Shown one piece after another: positions 1 through 12,400 of a stretch of 64,000 nucleotides of DNA. The translations under genes were made by a program, and so were the position numbers. Source of the stretch: Blattamonas nauphoetae (Eukaryota > Preaxostyla > Oxymonadida); NCBI GenBank assembly GCA_033064195.1, contig JARBJD010000294.1, forward strand, positions 28,811 through 92,810, in the 5' to 3' direction. The notes under the pieces are model-generated. The model had not been told where the DNA came from, made no database searches, and was given only the letters and a program-made list of their open reading frames with translations. Every line of letters starts with the position of its first letter. Position 1 is the stretch's first letter.

Positions 1-3000
1 TGACCGAACTCGACCTCATCGATCCCATGAAAGGCGGCGGAGGCGACGGTGTCGGCCTCTTCTCGAAGACGGGAGAGTTCGCTGGCGATCCACCGTAAGT
101 CGCTCTGACTCGCCGGCCGTTGTTGAAAGCGGTGTGAGGAAGATCGAACTGGTCGTGGTCGGAGCTTGTGGGTGTGCTCATGGCGAGTCGGCCAACACCC
201 AACTGAGGAGTGGTTGACGAGTGAGGGGGAAGGGAGTCCACAACATTCACGACGAGCGACTGCTTCCACTCCTTCTCCGAGTCAACTGGGGATGGAGCAT
301 CGATTTGCATGAACGGATTCCGCAGTGATGAATACACAGTCGTTTCTGGAGTTGTGTAAGCTTGCGAAAAATGTTGGCCAGGAACGTCGAACGTTGCATC
401 GCTGACGAACGAGCTGGAAGACTGAAACGAAGCTGACGGTGACAATCCTTCCGATCCGTGTGTCAGGTTGTACGAAGGATCAACAGAGAACACCACCTTC
501 TTCTCGTGCGGGTGCGAATGAGACGAGTTACTCAAGGCAGAGGTTCTTTGGAGGGGGTCGAGATAGATCGAACCGAGTTGTTGGTCACCCTGGTTCCGCA
601 CATCCCACAATCCTGCCCGTTTTGGAGCTGTGTCGGCGGTGGTGAGTGGGATATTCATGTTTTGGTTTGAGCCTTTCGACTGTTCTGGTTGGCGAGAGAT
701 GGCGAAGAGTGGAGATTGCGAGACGATGCTTGCGTCGTTCGCATCCAACACAATCCCAAACGACTGTTTTTGTTTGTTTGGTGCAGGAATGTCAGACAAG
801 TCGACGAGGAGGCTGCTCGACGTTAATTGCTTCGAAGACGATGACTGAAGCGATCGGAAGCGATCGTCTGAGAATTGCGAAGATTGGGAGATGCTGTTCT
901 TGGACTGATTGTGGGTGAGGTCGGTCTTGAAGTGCTTGCACGACGGATGGTGTCTCTTCCTTCTCCGCTTCTTATTCTTCTTCAACCCCCCTCCCTTCGG
1001 TTCCTCAACCACAGCTGCTTCCCTCTTCCGCTTCGCGTGAGGCGTGGATCGTGTCAGGTCGGGGTATTGGAACCCAAACACGTCTGATCCCATCGGCCCA
1101 GCAATCGTCGCACTCCGCATCCGATTGTAATCCATGTTCGACATGAACTGGTCCATTCCCATCATGTCCCCGTCCGGGAGGAGGGACGTGGACGCGTGGA
1201 GATCAGCAACCTCGCTGTGTGCTTCCGACGGTGTCTGTGTGAGTGAGTCAGCTGAGGAATACGACACAGACGGATGATACTGTTCAGAAGACGAGAGGAA
1301 CTGTTGTTGTGAGATGAGAGGAAGAGATGATGGGATATTGAACTCGGGTGGAGTGTGTGTGTCGCTGATGAGGAAGTGATCAACATACGTCGCTGCGATG
1401 GATGTCATTCCGTCTGGTTTGGTTTCGATTGGGAAACTCTGTGCGGGGATGGAGACGTTGTCGAGAGAGGGAGAATGATTGCCTGGATGGTGTGTCTGTC
1501 GGACGAGCACTGGTGGATGCGACTTGGAGAAAGAGGTGAGAGTGGATGAATGGTCTTGAGTGTCGATTGTGGGAGAGAACGATGAACAAGACGTACATGA
1601 GCACGACTCTGAAAAGTCAGATGCGATTGTCTCTGTGCTGTCTTCCACCATTCTGATCTTCTGATCTGTCTGGGCTTGGTTCAGATCGAGATCGGTGCTC
1701 GGGGACGGTGACGAATACTGCTGTGTTGGAGTGTGAGTGTTGGACGAGGTGAGAGGGAGAGATCGTGCAACTTCGCTGCTCAGTGATGTCTGCAGAGCTG
1801 TCATCGGTTTTGTGGTTTCGATTGTTTTTGTGCGTGCGATGGGGGGCTTGTCCTGCTTCTGATCGGTGAATGAGTGTGATCTGGCGTGTGAGGATCGTTT
1901 GGCCGTTGTTTTTGGTGGGAGAGGAGCTGGTGTGGCAAACTGGACGAACGAAGATGGTTTCGGAAGCTGTCCAGGCAGCAGATGTGTCGGTCCGAGCATC
2001 GGAGACTTGTTGTTTGGTTGCACTGGAGCGAACACTGACGCTCGAGACAATCCTTCTTGCGCTGGAAGGCTTGAAGCGAACGTGTGAGACCGGTTCTGTC
2101 TTCCCTGCGTGGCTGATTGAGAGGGCGAGGTTGGGGTCGGTTCGTTGAGTGTTGAAGCTCCCATCAGTCGATGAGCGAGTGGGATAGGCTCGCATTTGAA
2201 CACGTCGTTCTTCGAGCTCTGGCGGACAATTTTGGGTTTCTGGTTGGATTTCGCAGCTGATTTCTTTCTCTCCCGATAGCGCGGGATCTCACTCACATAG
2301 AACTTCGAATTTCTCAACTTGTCGTCCTGCTTTTTTTGGCTCTTTGATGTGCGTCTTTGTGTTGCTGGCTCGATCTGCTTGCTGTGTCCGATCGAGATGA
2401 TGTTTCCATACACTTTGAACGTCGGTTTTCTCTTTCTTGCCTTCGCAAGCATCTTCCTTTCGCTGTGTTTCGCGTTGAAGAGCTGGAGCGCTCGTTCTTT
2501 GCGTGCATTTCGAATATCTTCGCTGACATCATCAGTTGTGATTGCTTTGACTGGAAATCTTTCGTCGCGAGCTTCAAAATACTCCATTCCGAACGTCGAT
2601 TCATCAAAATCTGGTTTGAATGGAGGCTCCATCTCGTAAATGTTATTCCAGTCGAGATCAGCAAAAAAGGAATGATTTTGGATCTCTTTAACACCACCAT
2701 TCGTCCCAAGTCGTTCTACTGGATCCTTGGTCAGAAGGGCTTTGATTAAGCTTCGAGCATCCTCTGACACTTCTTCCGGCAGAATCTCCGGTAAAATCGT
2801 CTCGATATCATTAGTAATGATATTATCGTACACTTCTTCCCTTGTTGGCGCGTTGAATGGGGTTGTTCCGCAGAGGAGTTCCACCAGGATGATCCCCACG
2901 GCCCACCAGTCCACAGTGAAAGTGAGGGCATATTCATCACCTTCGATGATCTCAGGTGCGATATAGTCTGGTGTTCCTTTGATATTGACAATCTTGGGAT

Positions 3001-4219
3001 GCGATTTCTCTTCGACATGGACTGAGCTTGCTTCACTTTCCTCCTCATCCTCTTCTTCCTCCTCCGAGGATTCATCGTCTTCAGTTGATGATTCAGTCTG
3101 AGTGAGATTCATCAGTGGGGACAGATAAGGTCGATTTTTGGGCGATTGAGTGGTTCCTGACGAGGTCGACAGATGTGACGGTTGGCGGAGTGGTGATACA
3201 GAATTGTGCTTCGATAACTTTGTTGGTGATGGGGAACGGATATATCGGATGGGGTCTTTCTTTTCGCTGATATAGTCCACGCTCACTCGGCGTTCATGTC
3301 GGATGGATCCGAACAGCCTTGATTTGGATGATGTGTTTGATTGACTGGGAGACTGATCGAATGTCAACGATGCAAAGCGAGCATCATCATGACTCAGCTT
3401 CTTTTTGTGTTTTGAGTTCAAGGAGTCCTTTGATGAAGGAAGTTTGACGAGTTGTGTTTGTGGGCTCGAGTCTTTGTCCGGAATAAGGCCGCTTTCTACT
3501 GCTGTAAACATTGCATTGAATGACAATCCAAAATCAGTGAGTCTCAGGTGTCCATCAGCCCCGATGAGCAGATTATCAGGCTTGAGATCACAATGGACGA
3601 CATTGTGTTGGTGGAGAAAGTCGACTGCAAGAATAATCTCTGCAATGTACTGTTTGGCTACATTCTCATCAAAGTATCCAAAACTTGCGAGTAGAGAGAA
3701 CAGATCTCCACCTGGCTGATATTCCATGACGAGGTAAAAGTTCTGTTTTGTCTGAAAAGAACATTGAAGCTTGACAATGTAATCACTTTTGGTCAAACTC
3801 AACTTCTCTAAAATGTCAAATTCTAGAATGAGTCGTTTTTGGACTTTGCTTTCTGTGATCCCAGAGCGATGGAGAACTTTCATTGCGTAAAGTTGCGTTG
3901 GATTGAGATTTGAAGTAATTTGGCGAGCTTTTCTTGGACGAACAAGCAGAATTCGTCCATATGCTCCTTTGGTGATTGGTTTTATGAGTTCAAAATCAGC
4001 TAGAGAGTAGACAGGTGGTGGTGGAAGTGGTGGTGTCTGTTTAGATGAAGAGGAGAAGCTAGATAAAGACGATGGGAAGTGAAAATGACCCTGATTGGGT
4101 GATTCGACATAATTCGATGAGTTGAGAGGTGTATGGGTTTTCTTGTTCGGAGAAAGAGCGAAATTATGATGTGGAGATGAATGAGGAATTGAGTCCATGA
4201 TGGCGTGTGGAGATGCCAT
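1..4219 (-). CDS. Greatwall/Rim15-like AGC protein kinase (3' end outside window)
   Basis: Serine/threonine kinase of the AGC group, open from ATG 4219 to the left edge with no stop and no intron needed. Residues 1-75 are Ser/Pro-rich. The kinase fold starts near 80 (Gly loop about 82-92). The beta3 lysine is K114 (YAMKV), the catalytic loop HCDLKPDN begins at H209 and DFG is at 229-231. About 180 acidic, Ser-rich residues then separate DFG from GTPDYIAPE (APE at 421-423). This bipartite kinase with a long activation-segment insert is the hallmark of Greatwall/MASTL and yeast Rim15, which phosphorylate endosulfine-type inhibitors of PP2A-B55 at mitotic entry or quiescence. An AGC C-tail follows (NHSFF, PPFKPDFDE). 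The rest, to base 1, is low-complexity and Ser/Pro/Gln-rich. The subfamily call rests on architecture and loop motifs; a MAST-type kinase is the alternative. Confidence 0.85.
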   Translation of the reverse strand, partial: MASPHAIMDSIPHSSPHHNFALSPNKKTHTPLNSSNYVESPNQGHFHFPSSLSSFSSSSKQTPPLPPPPVYSLADFELIKPITKGAYGRILLVRPRKARQITSNLNPTQLYAMKVLHRSGITESKVQKRLILEFDILEKLSLTKSDYIVKLQCSFQTKQNFYLVMEYQPGGDLFSLLASFGYFDENVAKQYIAEIILAVDFLHQHNVVHCDLKPDNLLIGADGHLRLTDFGLSFNAMFTAVESGLIPDKDSSPQTQLVKLPSSKDSLNSKHKKKLSHDDARFASLTFDQSPSQSNTSSKSRLFGSIRHERRVSVDYISEKKDPIRYIRSPSPTKLSKHNSVSPLRQPSHLSTSSGTTQSPKNRPYLSPLMNLTQTESSTEDDESSEEEEEDEEESEASSVHVEEKSHPKIVNIKGTPDYIAPEIIEGDEYALTFTVDWWAVGIILVELLCGTTPFNAPTREEVYDNIITNDIETILPEILPEEVSEDARSLIKALLTKDPVERLGTNGGVKEIQNHSFFADLDWNNIYEMEPPFKPDFDESTFGMEYFEARDERFPVKAITTDDVSEDIRNARKERALQLFNAKHSERKMLAKARKRKPTFKVYGNIISIGHSKQIEPATQRRTSKSQKKQDDKLRNSKFYVSEIPRYRERKKSAAKSNQKPKIVRQSSKNDVFKCEPIPLAHRLMGASTLNEPTPTSPSQSATQGRQNRSHTFASSLPAQEGLSRASVFAPVQPNNKSPMLGPTHLLPGQLPKPSSFVQFATPAPLPPKTTAKRSSHARSHSFTDQKQDKPPIARTKTIETTKPMTALQTSLSSEVARSLPLTSSNTHTPTQQYSSPSPSTDLDLNQAQTDQKIRMVEDSTETIASDFSESCSCTSCSSFSPTIDTQDHSSTLTSFSKSHPPVLVRQTHHPGNHSPSLDNVSIPAQSFPIETKPDGMTSIAATYVDHFLISDTHTPPEFNIPSSLPLISQQQFLSSSEQYHPSVSYSSADSLTQTPSEAHSEVADLHASTSLLPDGDMMGMDQFMSNMDYNRMRSATIAGPMGSDVFGFQYPDLTRSTPHAKRKREAAVVEEPKGGGLKKNKKRRRKRHHPSCKHFKTDLTHNQSKNSISQSSQFSDDRFRSLQSSSSKQLTSSSLLVDLSDIPAPNKQKQSFGIVLDANDASIVSQSPLFAISRQPEQSKGSNQNMNIPLTTADTAPKRAGLWDVRNQGDQQLGSIYLDPLQRTSALSNSSHSHPHEKKVVFSVDPSYNLTHGSEGLSPSASFQSSSSFVSDATFDVPGQHFSQAYTTPETTVYSSLRNPFMQIDAPSPVDSEKEWKQSLVVNVVDSLPPHSSTTPQLGVGRLAMSTPTSSDHDQFDLPHTAFNNGRRVRATYGGSPANSPVFEKRPTPSPPPPFMGSMRSSSV

Positions 4220-4436
4220 GAGGACTTAGATATGCAAGAAATCTAGAACGAACAGAACTAGAGAAAACTAGATTCGATGTTGAACGAGAAATCAAAAACA
4301 AAGTGTGGGATCATCTTTTCGGGGATTCTCGGCAATTTAGGCTTTTTATCCGAAAAAAGACACTGATTACATTTCACACGGCTATCTCCATGGTAGCCCT
4401 CTGATTTCATACATGCGAAGTGTGATGAACAACGAA

Positions 4437-5906
4437 TTAAATGGTGTTTCGAGTGAACGACATCCGGATCGTCTTCCCATCAAGTGTCGAGTTGTGGAAT
4501 GTGCACATCGCTTCCACCGAAGCAGACACACTCTTGAACTTTGCCAACGCCATTTTCTTTGATCCCTGCTCGTAAATCTTCACAGCTTCAATTCCACCAG
4601 CCGGAGCGAAGTGGTTGTACAACTGAGAGTCTGTAAGAGTTGGGCTGATGTTGGAAATGTGGAGGGTATCACTTGGAGCTGCAGTGTTTCGCTGGCCCGA
4701 CATTGTTAGCTTCACTGAACGATTCTGTGTCCGGTCATAGTTTCGAGTGTTGGGGTCATTGCTGTCTGGTCCAGGATTGTTCTTGATGAAAGGATGGCGA
4801 GAACTCGACACGTCCAGAGTCCGCCCATACATCGGGATCCCACGGAGGGCCACAACAGCTCGACTCGCCTCGTTTGCGTCAGAGAACTGGATGAGTGCTG
4901 TTTCAGGTTTGTTGAAAAGAATTTTGATGCAAATAATTGTCCCATAATTGCTGAAAAGGTTGAATAGTTGGTCACAGCCGACTCTGTCTGCAGGAAACTT
5001 GCTCACGAGAACGACGGGATTGCGTGTTGGTCCGCCTTGTTGGAAATTCGATCCTTGAGACGAATATGACATGTAATATCCACTCTGTCCAGTTGGTCCT
5101 GGGTTCTGAGGAAGCGAGGGGTTTGTGTAGTCGCTAGAATCATCAATCAGAAAAAGAGAAAAACAAACTAAGAACGCATCGAATTCTCTCTCACGTCAAG
5201 ATTCTGAAGAGGACTGTCTTCAATATGCAGTGTGCAGCAATTTGAATAAATGTTCTTTCCATTCAGAATCTGTTTGGCTCGTTGAGCTCCTTCGACAGAA
5301 CTGAACTCAATCAAGGCCTGTACATCCTCCATTTTCTGGAAAATCACAAGTTTGTTCACCGTTTGGCGGGGCGACGTGTCATATTGGTTGAAGATTTGCG
5401 AGAGAACATTGACATTGATGTCGTATTGAACATTCGAAATGGTCACATGGAGAATTCGGGAATGACCAGGGCCGTCAGATGATCGAGGAGAGATTTCTTG
5501 TCGAATGGAATATTGGACGTAGATTGTCGAGTCGCTGCGATAACGGCGTGGAAGATTCATGAGGGGGTGCATCGAGAAGATTTTTGATCTCGGTGAAAGA
5601 AGAGAAAAAGAAAATACCGAATGCGAAGTCCAGATTGGGCATATGTGTTGTAGAATCTCGTGGCACTGTTAATGTCCTGGAATTGGAGGAGGTACTGGGA
5701 CACGTTTCTAAGTTGAGCACATGTGACGACTGCACCACAAGATTCAGCAACCTTAACGATCTCGTTCTGGTGGGAAAAAAGTTTGAAGACAAAGGCGGAG
5801 ATACTGGAGTGATGGATGGTGAGACCCCGCGAAGATGAACCACTTTGCTGGGGTTTGGGGATTCTGGAATATGGCGTGAATTGGATGGATAAGATGAGGG
5901 ATTCAT
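4437..5906 (-). CDS. Polypyrimidine-tract-binding (PTB/hnRNP L-type) protein, four RRMs, four exons
   Basis: RNA-binding splicing regulator of the PTB family. Reading frame and family homology place exons at 5906-5805, 5766-5618, 5588-5169 and 5133-4437, with GT-AG introns of 38, 29 and 35 nt. The joined frame is 455 codons plus TAA. RRM1 (about 20-100) starts KVVHLRG. RRM2 (about 125-205) contains ILHVTISN and the PTB-typical NIYSNCCTLHIE. RRM3 (about 250-325) has VVLVSKFPADRV and KILFNKPETALIQF. RRM4 (about 370-455) has TLHISNISP and KMALAKF and ends at the same point as animal PTBs. That end confirms TAA as a real stop here. The start is the first ATG after an in-frame TGA. Family function is repression or activation of exons through CU-rich tracts, in the nucleus. 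Confidence 0.92.
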
Positions 5907-6228
5907 GGATCAGGGAATGTGAGTGGATTAAGTTGACGTTTAGAAATTGGCCAACGGAAGTCGTAAACCACCTTAGTGGTGATCAAAACATAACGAGAAA
6001 ATGTGAAATGGAGAAGTTTCAAATTGTGATTTTGGAACAAAAGTAGGATTGCCAATAGTACTGTCCTTTTCACCATTCGACTTTTCACTTCATCACAAGA
6101 TTGTTTTGAAATGTTCTCTCTTTCTTCAAAATGAACACGAAGTTTCTCCCTATCCTCATCTCTGTTTGTGTTCCCCCGAATTAATCGAGTAAATCTCACA
6201 CTCGATGAGAGAGGAGCGGGATCGGTGC
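5907..6228. other. Intergenic spacer between two tandem minus-strand genes
   Basis: 322 bases between the start of the PTB gene and the end of the 713-residue gene. It must hold the PTB promoter and the upstream gene's 3' UTR. I see no conserved motif; an overlapping minus-strand frame here (5903-6322) is not conserved in the duplicated copy and is not called. Confidence 0.6.
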
Positions 6229-8560
6229 CTAACTCTTGTTCTCCCAGTTCGTTCCAAACAGATTTGGATAGTGTGGCTGAAAAATATGAAGTCCAGTTCT
6301 CGTCTTGTTGGAGATGAAGCATTCATACACATCCTGAAAACCATCATCGTCAAACCAGATTGCGAATCGCTTCCATTCCTCCATCCCCTCCGCCGTCGAA
6401 CGACCAAACCCCTGCTGGCCGAGGCTGATGTTGTTGATCAGAGTGGAGAGCCGTGCATCGGACATCATTCGGGTGACGAGGGAGAGGACGGTTGTCGCAG
6501 GCTTGGCAGGCTGGAGAGACGCTGCGATGCCAGGAATGAACTGGATGTAGCTAATCGAGGCAGAGAGGATTTGCGTGACTGCATCGGCGAGTGTTGGAGC
6601 TGTTCCTGAGGCGAGGGACGGAGAGAAAAGGAGGGGGTGGATTGAGGCGATGAATTCTGCCAGTGGTGCGTACACGAGAAGCTTGCAATCGCGCAGAGCA
6701 ACGGCTTTCTGCTCGGCATCTTCCAGCGGATGAGTGAGACCAGTGCCGATGGAAAGGAGGTGGGGGACGACATCCCTCAAGAACAACCGGATGGTCTCGA
6801 TCGATGAACTCACATTTCGATCAAAACTTCGGAGAACAGTTGCCACGAGATTCGTGCGAATCATTTTGGTGCTCGCTGTGGGTGTCAGAAAGGTCAGAAA
6901 GACCAGCACTCGCATTGCACTTTGAACGGAGTCGGCAGAGCCAGGAATGTGTTGACAGATGATGCGAGTGAGCGGAGAGACGAGATCGGCGATGGTGGGA
7001 GGAGCATCGGGATGGAATTCAAGAGACGAAAGGAAGGCTGGGATGTCCTCATTTCCAATCGCAAGAGCAGACTCCAGTTGGAGAAGAGAGAAGTGGAGAC
7101 AGTCGAGGAGGACGATGTGGTTGGCGCAGGTGTCGTCCGACTGAGGAACGGACGAGGGTGAAGCCAGATGGGAAGATGGTTGGCGGAGAGGGCAGGTTTC
7201 CAGATGAGCAGAGAAGACGGGGAGAAGGAGAGTTGCAAAGCGTTTGAACTGAAACAGGGATGAATCAAGCGTCTTCTAACGAGGAGACAACGGAGAATGA
7301 GCAATCAGAAAACAGACCCACAATAATTGGTTCTCTCTGGCGGCTATGGATTTCAAGAGTTGGTGCGTGTTGTGTGAGAATTTCAGATAATTCGCCAACC
7401 GACTCAGCAGGCCAGCCTCATCCACACTGTTCAGATCAACACTGCCAGACAGAACCTGCTTCAACGCGGAGGTCGTTTCGTCGACGATCGTGGTGACAGC
7501 ATCCATCCAGCGTGTGTTGACCACGTTGCCAGCTTCGTCAAGACGGAACGGGACTTCGTATCCATTCAAATCAGCTTGTGGCTCCTCGGGGTGGATCATG
7601 TTGAGGTTTCGAGTGATGTCGGGAAGACAGTTGACAACTGTCGATGGAGCTGTCGTGATCAGTGCGAAGCTTCTCCGCACAAGCTGATCTTTGCTCAGCG
7701 TGAGAGCAGACGTGTCGAGTGTGGGATTTCGGAGGACTTGGAGGAAGATGAAATCGAAGGCGTGGAGAGCCTGGACAGTTGATGTGGCGAACGCTTCGTG
7801 CTCTCCAAGGGTCATGAAGACACGAGTTGCACCGCTGTGTTCCACACGTGTCATTTGTGACTCGATGAAGAGCAGGGAAGAAGCAAGGACATTCAGAAAG
7901 CGAGTTGGGAGGAGGAGAAGTGGCGGAACGTTGATTCGATTGAATCTGTTGGTGTCAAGCCATCTGAAGATCTGAAAAATAACAAAAATTATCATTTTTT
8001 ACCTTTTCCATTTGGACCCAGTCAGAATGAACAGCCTCGAGCAGACAGAGGACGATATGGAAAAGTGGTTTCGTTTTGGGAGGATGCTCAATGTCCAGAG
8101 GCACATCTACAAAATGATAATGCAAAGAAAAAAATGTTGCAAGAAGCTGAAGAAACCTTGAGAGACGATCGCTTCAATCATTTGAGTCTGTTTCGTGGAA
8201 AATCGGAGTATGTGATAAAAGAACAATGAAACCTGCTCAGAGTCTGAACATGAATGAATTGCTTGTTCCAGTGAAGTGAAGAATTCTTCAGTGGAAAGGA
8301 GAGGTTCGAGATTCTCATCTTTCAAAAAAGAGTAGGAAGAAGACGAAGAAAGACACACCAAGTGTTGAAGAAGATCCATAATGAATCAGATATTTGAGAG
8401 CCGAAAGTTTATTCTCTTTGATATCAGATTCTAAGAGAGTTCTGAGTTCAGAAGCAATAATCATCAAATCTGAGTTTAATTTTGGTGAAAAGATGTTCAG
8501 AGCATCAGATTGTCCTTCATCATGAGTATCTTTAGGATCCCACTCCAATACACGAGTCAT
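6229..8560 (-). CDS. Hypothetical 713-residue helical protein, copy A (five exons)
   Basis: I do not recognise this protein. Exons deduced from frame and from comparison with the inverted copy at 36-39.7 kb: 8560-8359, 8318-8157, 8106-8003, 7971-7318 and 7248-6229. Introns are 40, 50, 31 and 69 nt, GT...AG with pyrimidine-rich 3' ends, and all phases agree (2142 nt, 714 codons). The product is Leu/Ala/Ser-rich and looks mostly alpha-helical, HEAT/ARM-like in texture, with no signal peptide or membrane helix. ATG 8560 is preceded by an in-frame TAA in both copies. Copy A is open throughout while copy B is broken, so A is the functional member. The last residues differ between copies because the duplication ends just before the stop, so the native C-terminus is uncertain. 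Confidence 0.8.
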
Positions 8561-8611
8561 TGTCTTTCTTCTCAGTTGGGAGTTTAACTCGAAAAGATAA
8601 TTATGGTTTGT
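6233..8611 (-). repeat. Inverted segmental duplication, arm A
   Basis: This segment matches 36245-39704 in inverted orientation at high identity across exons and introns. Homology begins about 45 bases upstream of the ATG and ends within the final codons. Arm B additionally contains a 1077-bp insertion. Confidence 0.93.
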
Positions 8612-9489
8612 TGATTAAAGAGTTTCTGGCAAGTAAGTTTGATTCACGATCGAACATTTCAGTCGCACTCCGCATCGTCCACCTTTCGTCGAATGTCTGA
8701 GTCACACAGAACCAACCCGAGTTTTAGGGGTAAATTCGAGAGAAACAAAACTGTCCAAAAGGGAGTGATAATGTTGGAATGATGAAAAAGTCCAGAATCG
8801 AGAGCTGATCGTGTTTCGCCTTGCCTCGAAAAAGGACGAAAAGACGATGTGTACAAAAATGAAATAAATCCCGAGAATAGCGAATCGAGGAAAATGGCAA
8901 AAAATACACGTGATGTGTGAAGTGGAGCTCCGTTTTGTTTTGTTGTGAATGAAGAGAAACGAACAGAAAGAAGACGCCAGATGATTCAACGAGACGACAA
9001 CACAACCAAACGAAGCGTGATCGTGTCGGCCTCTCAAATCAAGAAAAGTGCAGAATGGGTGATGGATTGAATTCTGGCTTCACAAATCATGAATTGTAAT
9101 CTCTCCCAACTCACACACTCAGCGAGAGGGATGACACGAGTGGAATCAAGACGAAGGAAGATAACGAGCACAAGAGTGAACGAGTGGCCGAGGGAGTGAG
9201 AAGAGTGTGCTCCTTTTCGAATTAATGCGATCTGTGAGTTTGAGTTGGTGAGTCAATAGTGTCTGGTGAAGTGTGTGGCCAGCTCATCTCAAACGAACCA
9301 GGGTGAGATGAGTGGTACTGTTGGAGGAATGAAGAGAGGATGGATTGAGCGTCCAACAAAGGCTCGCGTGGATGAAGTGGCTTTCTTACTTGAGAGAGGG
9401 AGTGCTTGTGTATGGTTTGTGAGTGAGGTGATGTGAATAAAGAGGGTGTCGATGGTGAGGAGAGAACGACGACAATCAAGTGGTGAGGA
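8561..9489. other. Intergenic region, no gene seen
   Basis: 929 bases between the 3' end of receptor pseudokinase 1 and the start of the 713-residue gene, both on the minus strand. Only short, frame-inconsistent ORFs occur. It should contain the promoter of copy A. The 50 bases just before the copy A ATG are shared with copy B; further upstream is unrelated. Confidence 0.6.
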
Positions 9490-12400
9490 TCAGGCGTTGA
9501 GTTCTATCTGGTTCTGTTGCGTTTGGTTGTCGCTGAACAGAGACGACGATTCCAGAGACGAGATCAGATCTTGAAGTGTCGGTCGATCATCAGGCTTCAG
9601 CGACAGACACTTCTCAATCACAACCATCAACTCCACTCCCATCGATCGGTCGGTGCACGGCTGGAATCCCGTCCCGAGCAGACGCTGAGCGTTCGTCGAG
9701 TCCACTTCCCCAAAAGGAACACTCTCCGTTTCCAATTCCCAAAGAATCAGTCCCAAACTGAACACTGCCGCTTTCTCCGCAGACACCTTCTCTTTCCCTT
9801 CGTAGATCTCGGGCGCCTGCCACCGCTTCCCCTCGTGCCCCTCGCCGAGGGGCTCAAGCCCTAAAAAAGACTGCGTCGAATTCTGTGTTGGACCGGCCGT
9901 CTTCTCTTCCGTCTGGAGCATCACTGTGTTCTCTTTGTCCAGAAGAATCGTGTGAGGAGAGATCCGACTCAGTGCGGTGAAGTTTTCGAAGTTCTGACGC
10001 ATTCGCTCAGCCAGCTTCGCCAGCTGCACTGAGATCTGCTGCTTCTCGTCTTTTGTCAGCTTCACCTGCTGCCGATGCAGTCTGTTGAACAGCGTGTCGT
10101 TCGTAAAGACGATCGTCGTTTCGTGTTCGTCTCCAAACCGAATCACTTTTCGAGTTTCAACAAATTCGTTCGGAACAACGCCTTTTTCCAGAGGTTGAAG
10201 GCCATCGATCGATTTGGCGTGATCGAAAGCGTTGTCAGGTGCCTTCACCAGATTGGCTGAAGAGGAGTGCTGCCCGAAGAGGTCATCGTTGTCGGGTGAC
10301 TCCATTTTGAAGACGATTTCGGCTTCATCCAGTTCTTTGTTTTGGGTTGACAGCTTTTCGGCGTGCTGTTTCTTGTTTCGACGACAGATGAAGACAATCA
10401 AAAGAATCACGAAGAAGGCGACGAGAAGGACGCTCAGAGAGATGATCAGAGGAAGAATCCAGTTCTTGTGTTCCGAGAATTGTGATTTGCGTTCGTCGAA
10501 AGAACTCAGTTTCAGCATCACCGACGTCGATGTGCGATCATCTAACCCAAACACAAGTCGGGCTCGCCATTCCAGTTTCGATTCCAGCTGCGACAGTTTT
10601 TCTTCAGAGAGTGTGAGCGTCATCGATGATTCGGTCCAGTCGACTGTGTTCGTTGAGGAGAGCGGGAAGGTCAGCTTCGATTTCTCTTTCTTCTCTTCAA
10701 TCGAAAACACTTCAAGCGACAATCCACATGGAATCAGGAACTCTCCTTTCAGTCCAAGTGTGTATGTCTTCGTTTTCTTGTTCCATTCCGCTTTCTTCTC
10801 GTTGGCTGTGAGGGCTGGTGAGAAGAATATTGAATCTGGTTCAATGTCGTCCGTTTCAATCGTGCAGTTCTCTTCCAACACAATCCATCCATTTCTGTGC
10901 TCCTTTGTTCCATCTCCACCACTCAGCGACTCAATCACAACTTCCCCATTCCCACTGCACCGGATATTCCTTCCAAAAGACGGGAATGCTTCGAAACCAG
11001 CAAAGTTCTTTTGAAAACTTGACGTGAAGATTTCGACCCTTCCATCAATCATCTCAATGGCACCTTGACGAAGATGCGCGAACTTCGTTGATGTGACGTC
11101 CAGATTCGTGTTTGTGATTTGGATCACAGCTCCAGTCCAGCTGCAGATCTCTTCTGTGTTCGTCAGTGAATGAGACGACGAGAAAGAAGACGATGGTGTC
11201 GATGGACCAAGGAATGTGCAGCTTGACAGTGTCATGTTGGCTGTGTCCGACACTTTCGCAAACACACTCTCAAAACCACCCGAAAACGAGGTCTCACTCA
11301 ACGACGAGTGCGACAGCGATGACAGCTCCAAAATAGGCGACGATGTCTCAATCGATTTCAGAATCACTTTCGTCATCTCAATCGATCCTCCATTCATCCA
11401 GACAAGACCTGATCCCTTCGCTGTCAGTTCCGATGAACCAACAATCGTCAGCGATTCCAGTTCCAATCGCCCATTTCCTCGAAGCATCCACGCAACTCCA
11501 TTCTCTGGCTTCACTTCAATCGTCGGGTGAGACGTCACACTGTCCGACAGTTTCATTCGCATCGCTCCGAATTCAAGTCCTTTCTCCAGAATCGTCGAAG
11601 TCACGGTGCTGATCGTCAATCGCTTCAGATTCAACTCTTTCACAACATCGAACAACAACCCAAGTGATCTCGCAGGAATGTTTTCTCCGCCAAAAAGCGA
11701 TTCATCTGTCGATCCTGTCGAGTCGGAGAAAACAGACAATTCCGTTGGAGCAGTGAAGGGCCCGAATGTCTTTGAGCTGATCGGGATTTCCAGCGTTGAG
11801 TCCTCCTCGCTGCAGATCTTCGACACTTCCAATGTCGTCGCGAATGGGAGGCCAGGTTGGCGAATCAAAGAGATCGGAGACGATGATCCAGACGTGTCCG
11901 AGGTGAAAGTGATTGGGATGGTCAGAGGAGAGCTCACAAGATGGATCACATACGTGGAGTCTTCGGGCAGATTCGTTCCGCTGACTGAAAGAACAACCGA
12001 TGTGTTCATGTGTGTGCTGAACGACGCAGTGATCGACGAAATCACAGGAGGTTCGGGGACTGTGAATGAAATCGGTTCAAAGAAGAGAGGAGAGGATGAG
12101 CCAGAAACGAAGAATCCATTCACAGAATACGAGTGCGAGGGCAGAAGGTCAATTGAATCTCCAAAAATCGTTCCCGAAACAATCCATTCCGATGACGAGA
12201 ACGACATTGCAAGGTTCGACAAAGGAAATGGCGAGGAAGTCTCTTTCACTTCAACCACGTACTCTTTCTTTGCGTCAAGTTCTCGACCAGCAACAGGAAT
12301 CAGAAGTGTCGTTTGAGAAGGATTGAAGCGAAGAGCCGACGAGATCGCAACAAGACGAGTCGGTTCAGTTCCAGTGTGGAATGAAAGACCAGAATCAAAC

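Noticed and set aside
5903-6322. 139-codon minus-strand frame between PTB and the 713-residue gene
   Set aside because: It overlaps the last exon of the upstream gene in a different frame and is not kept in the duplicated copy.
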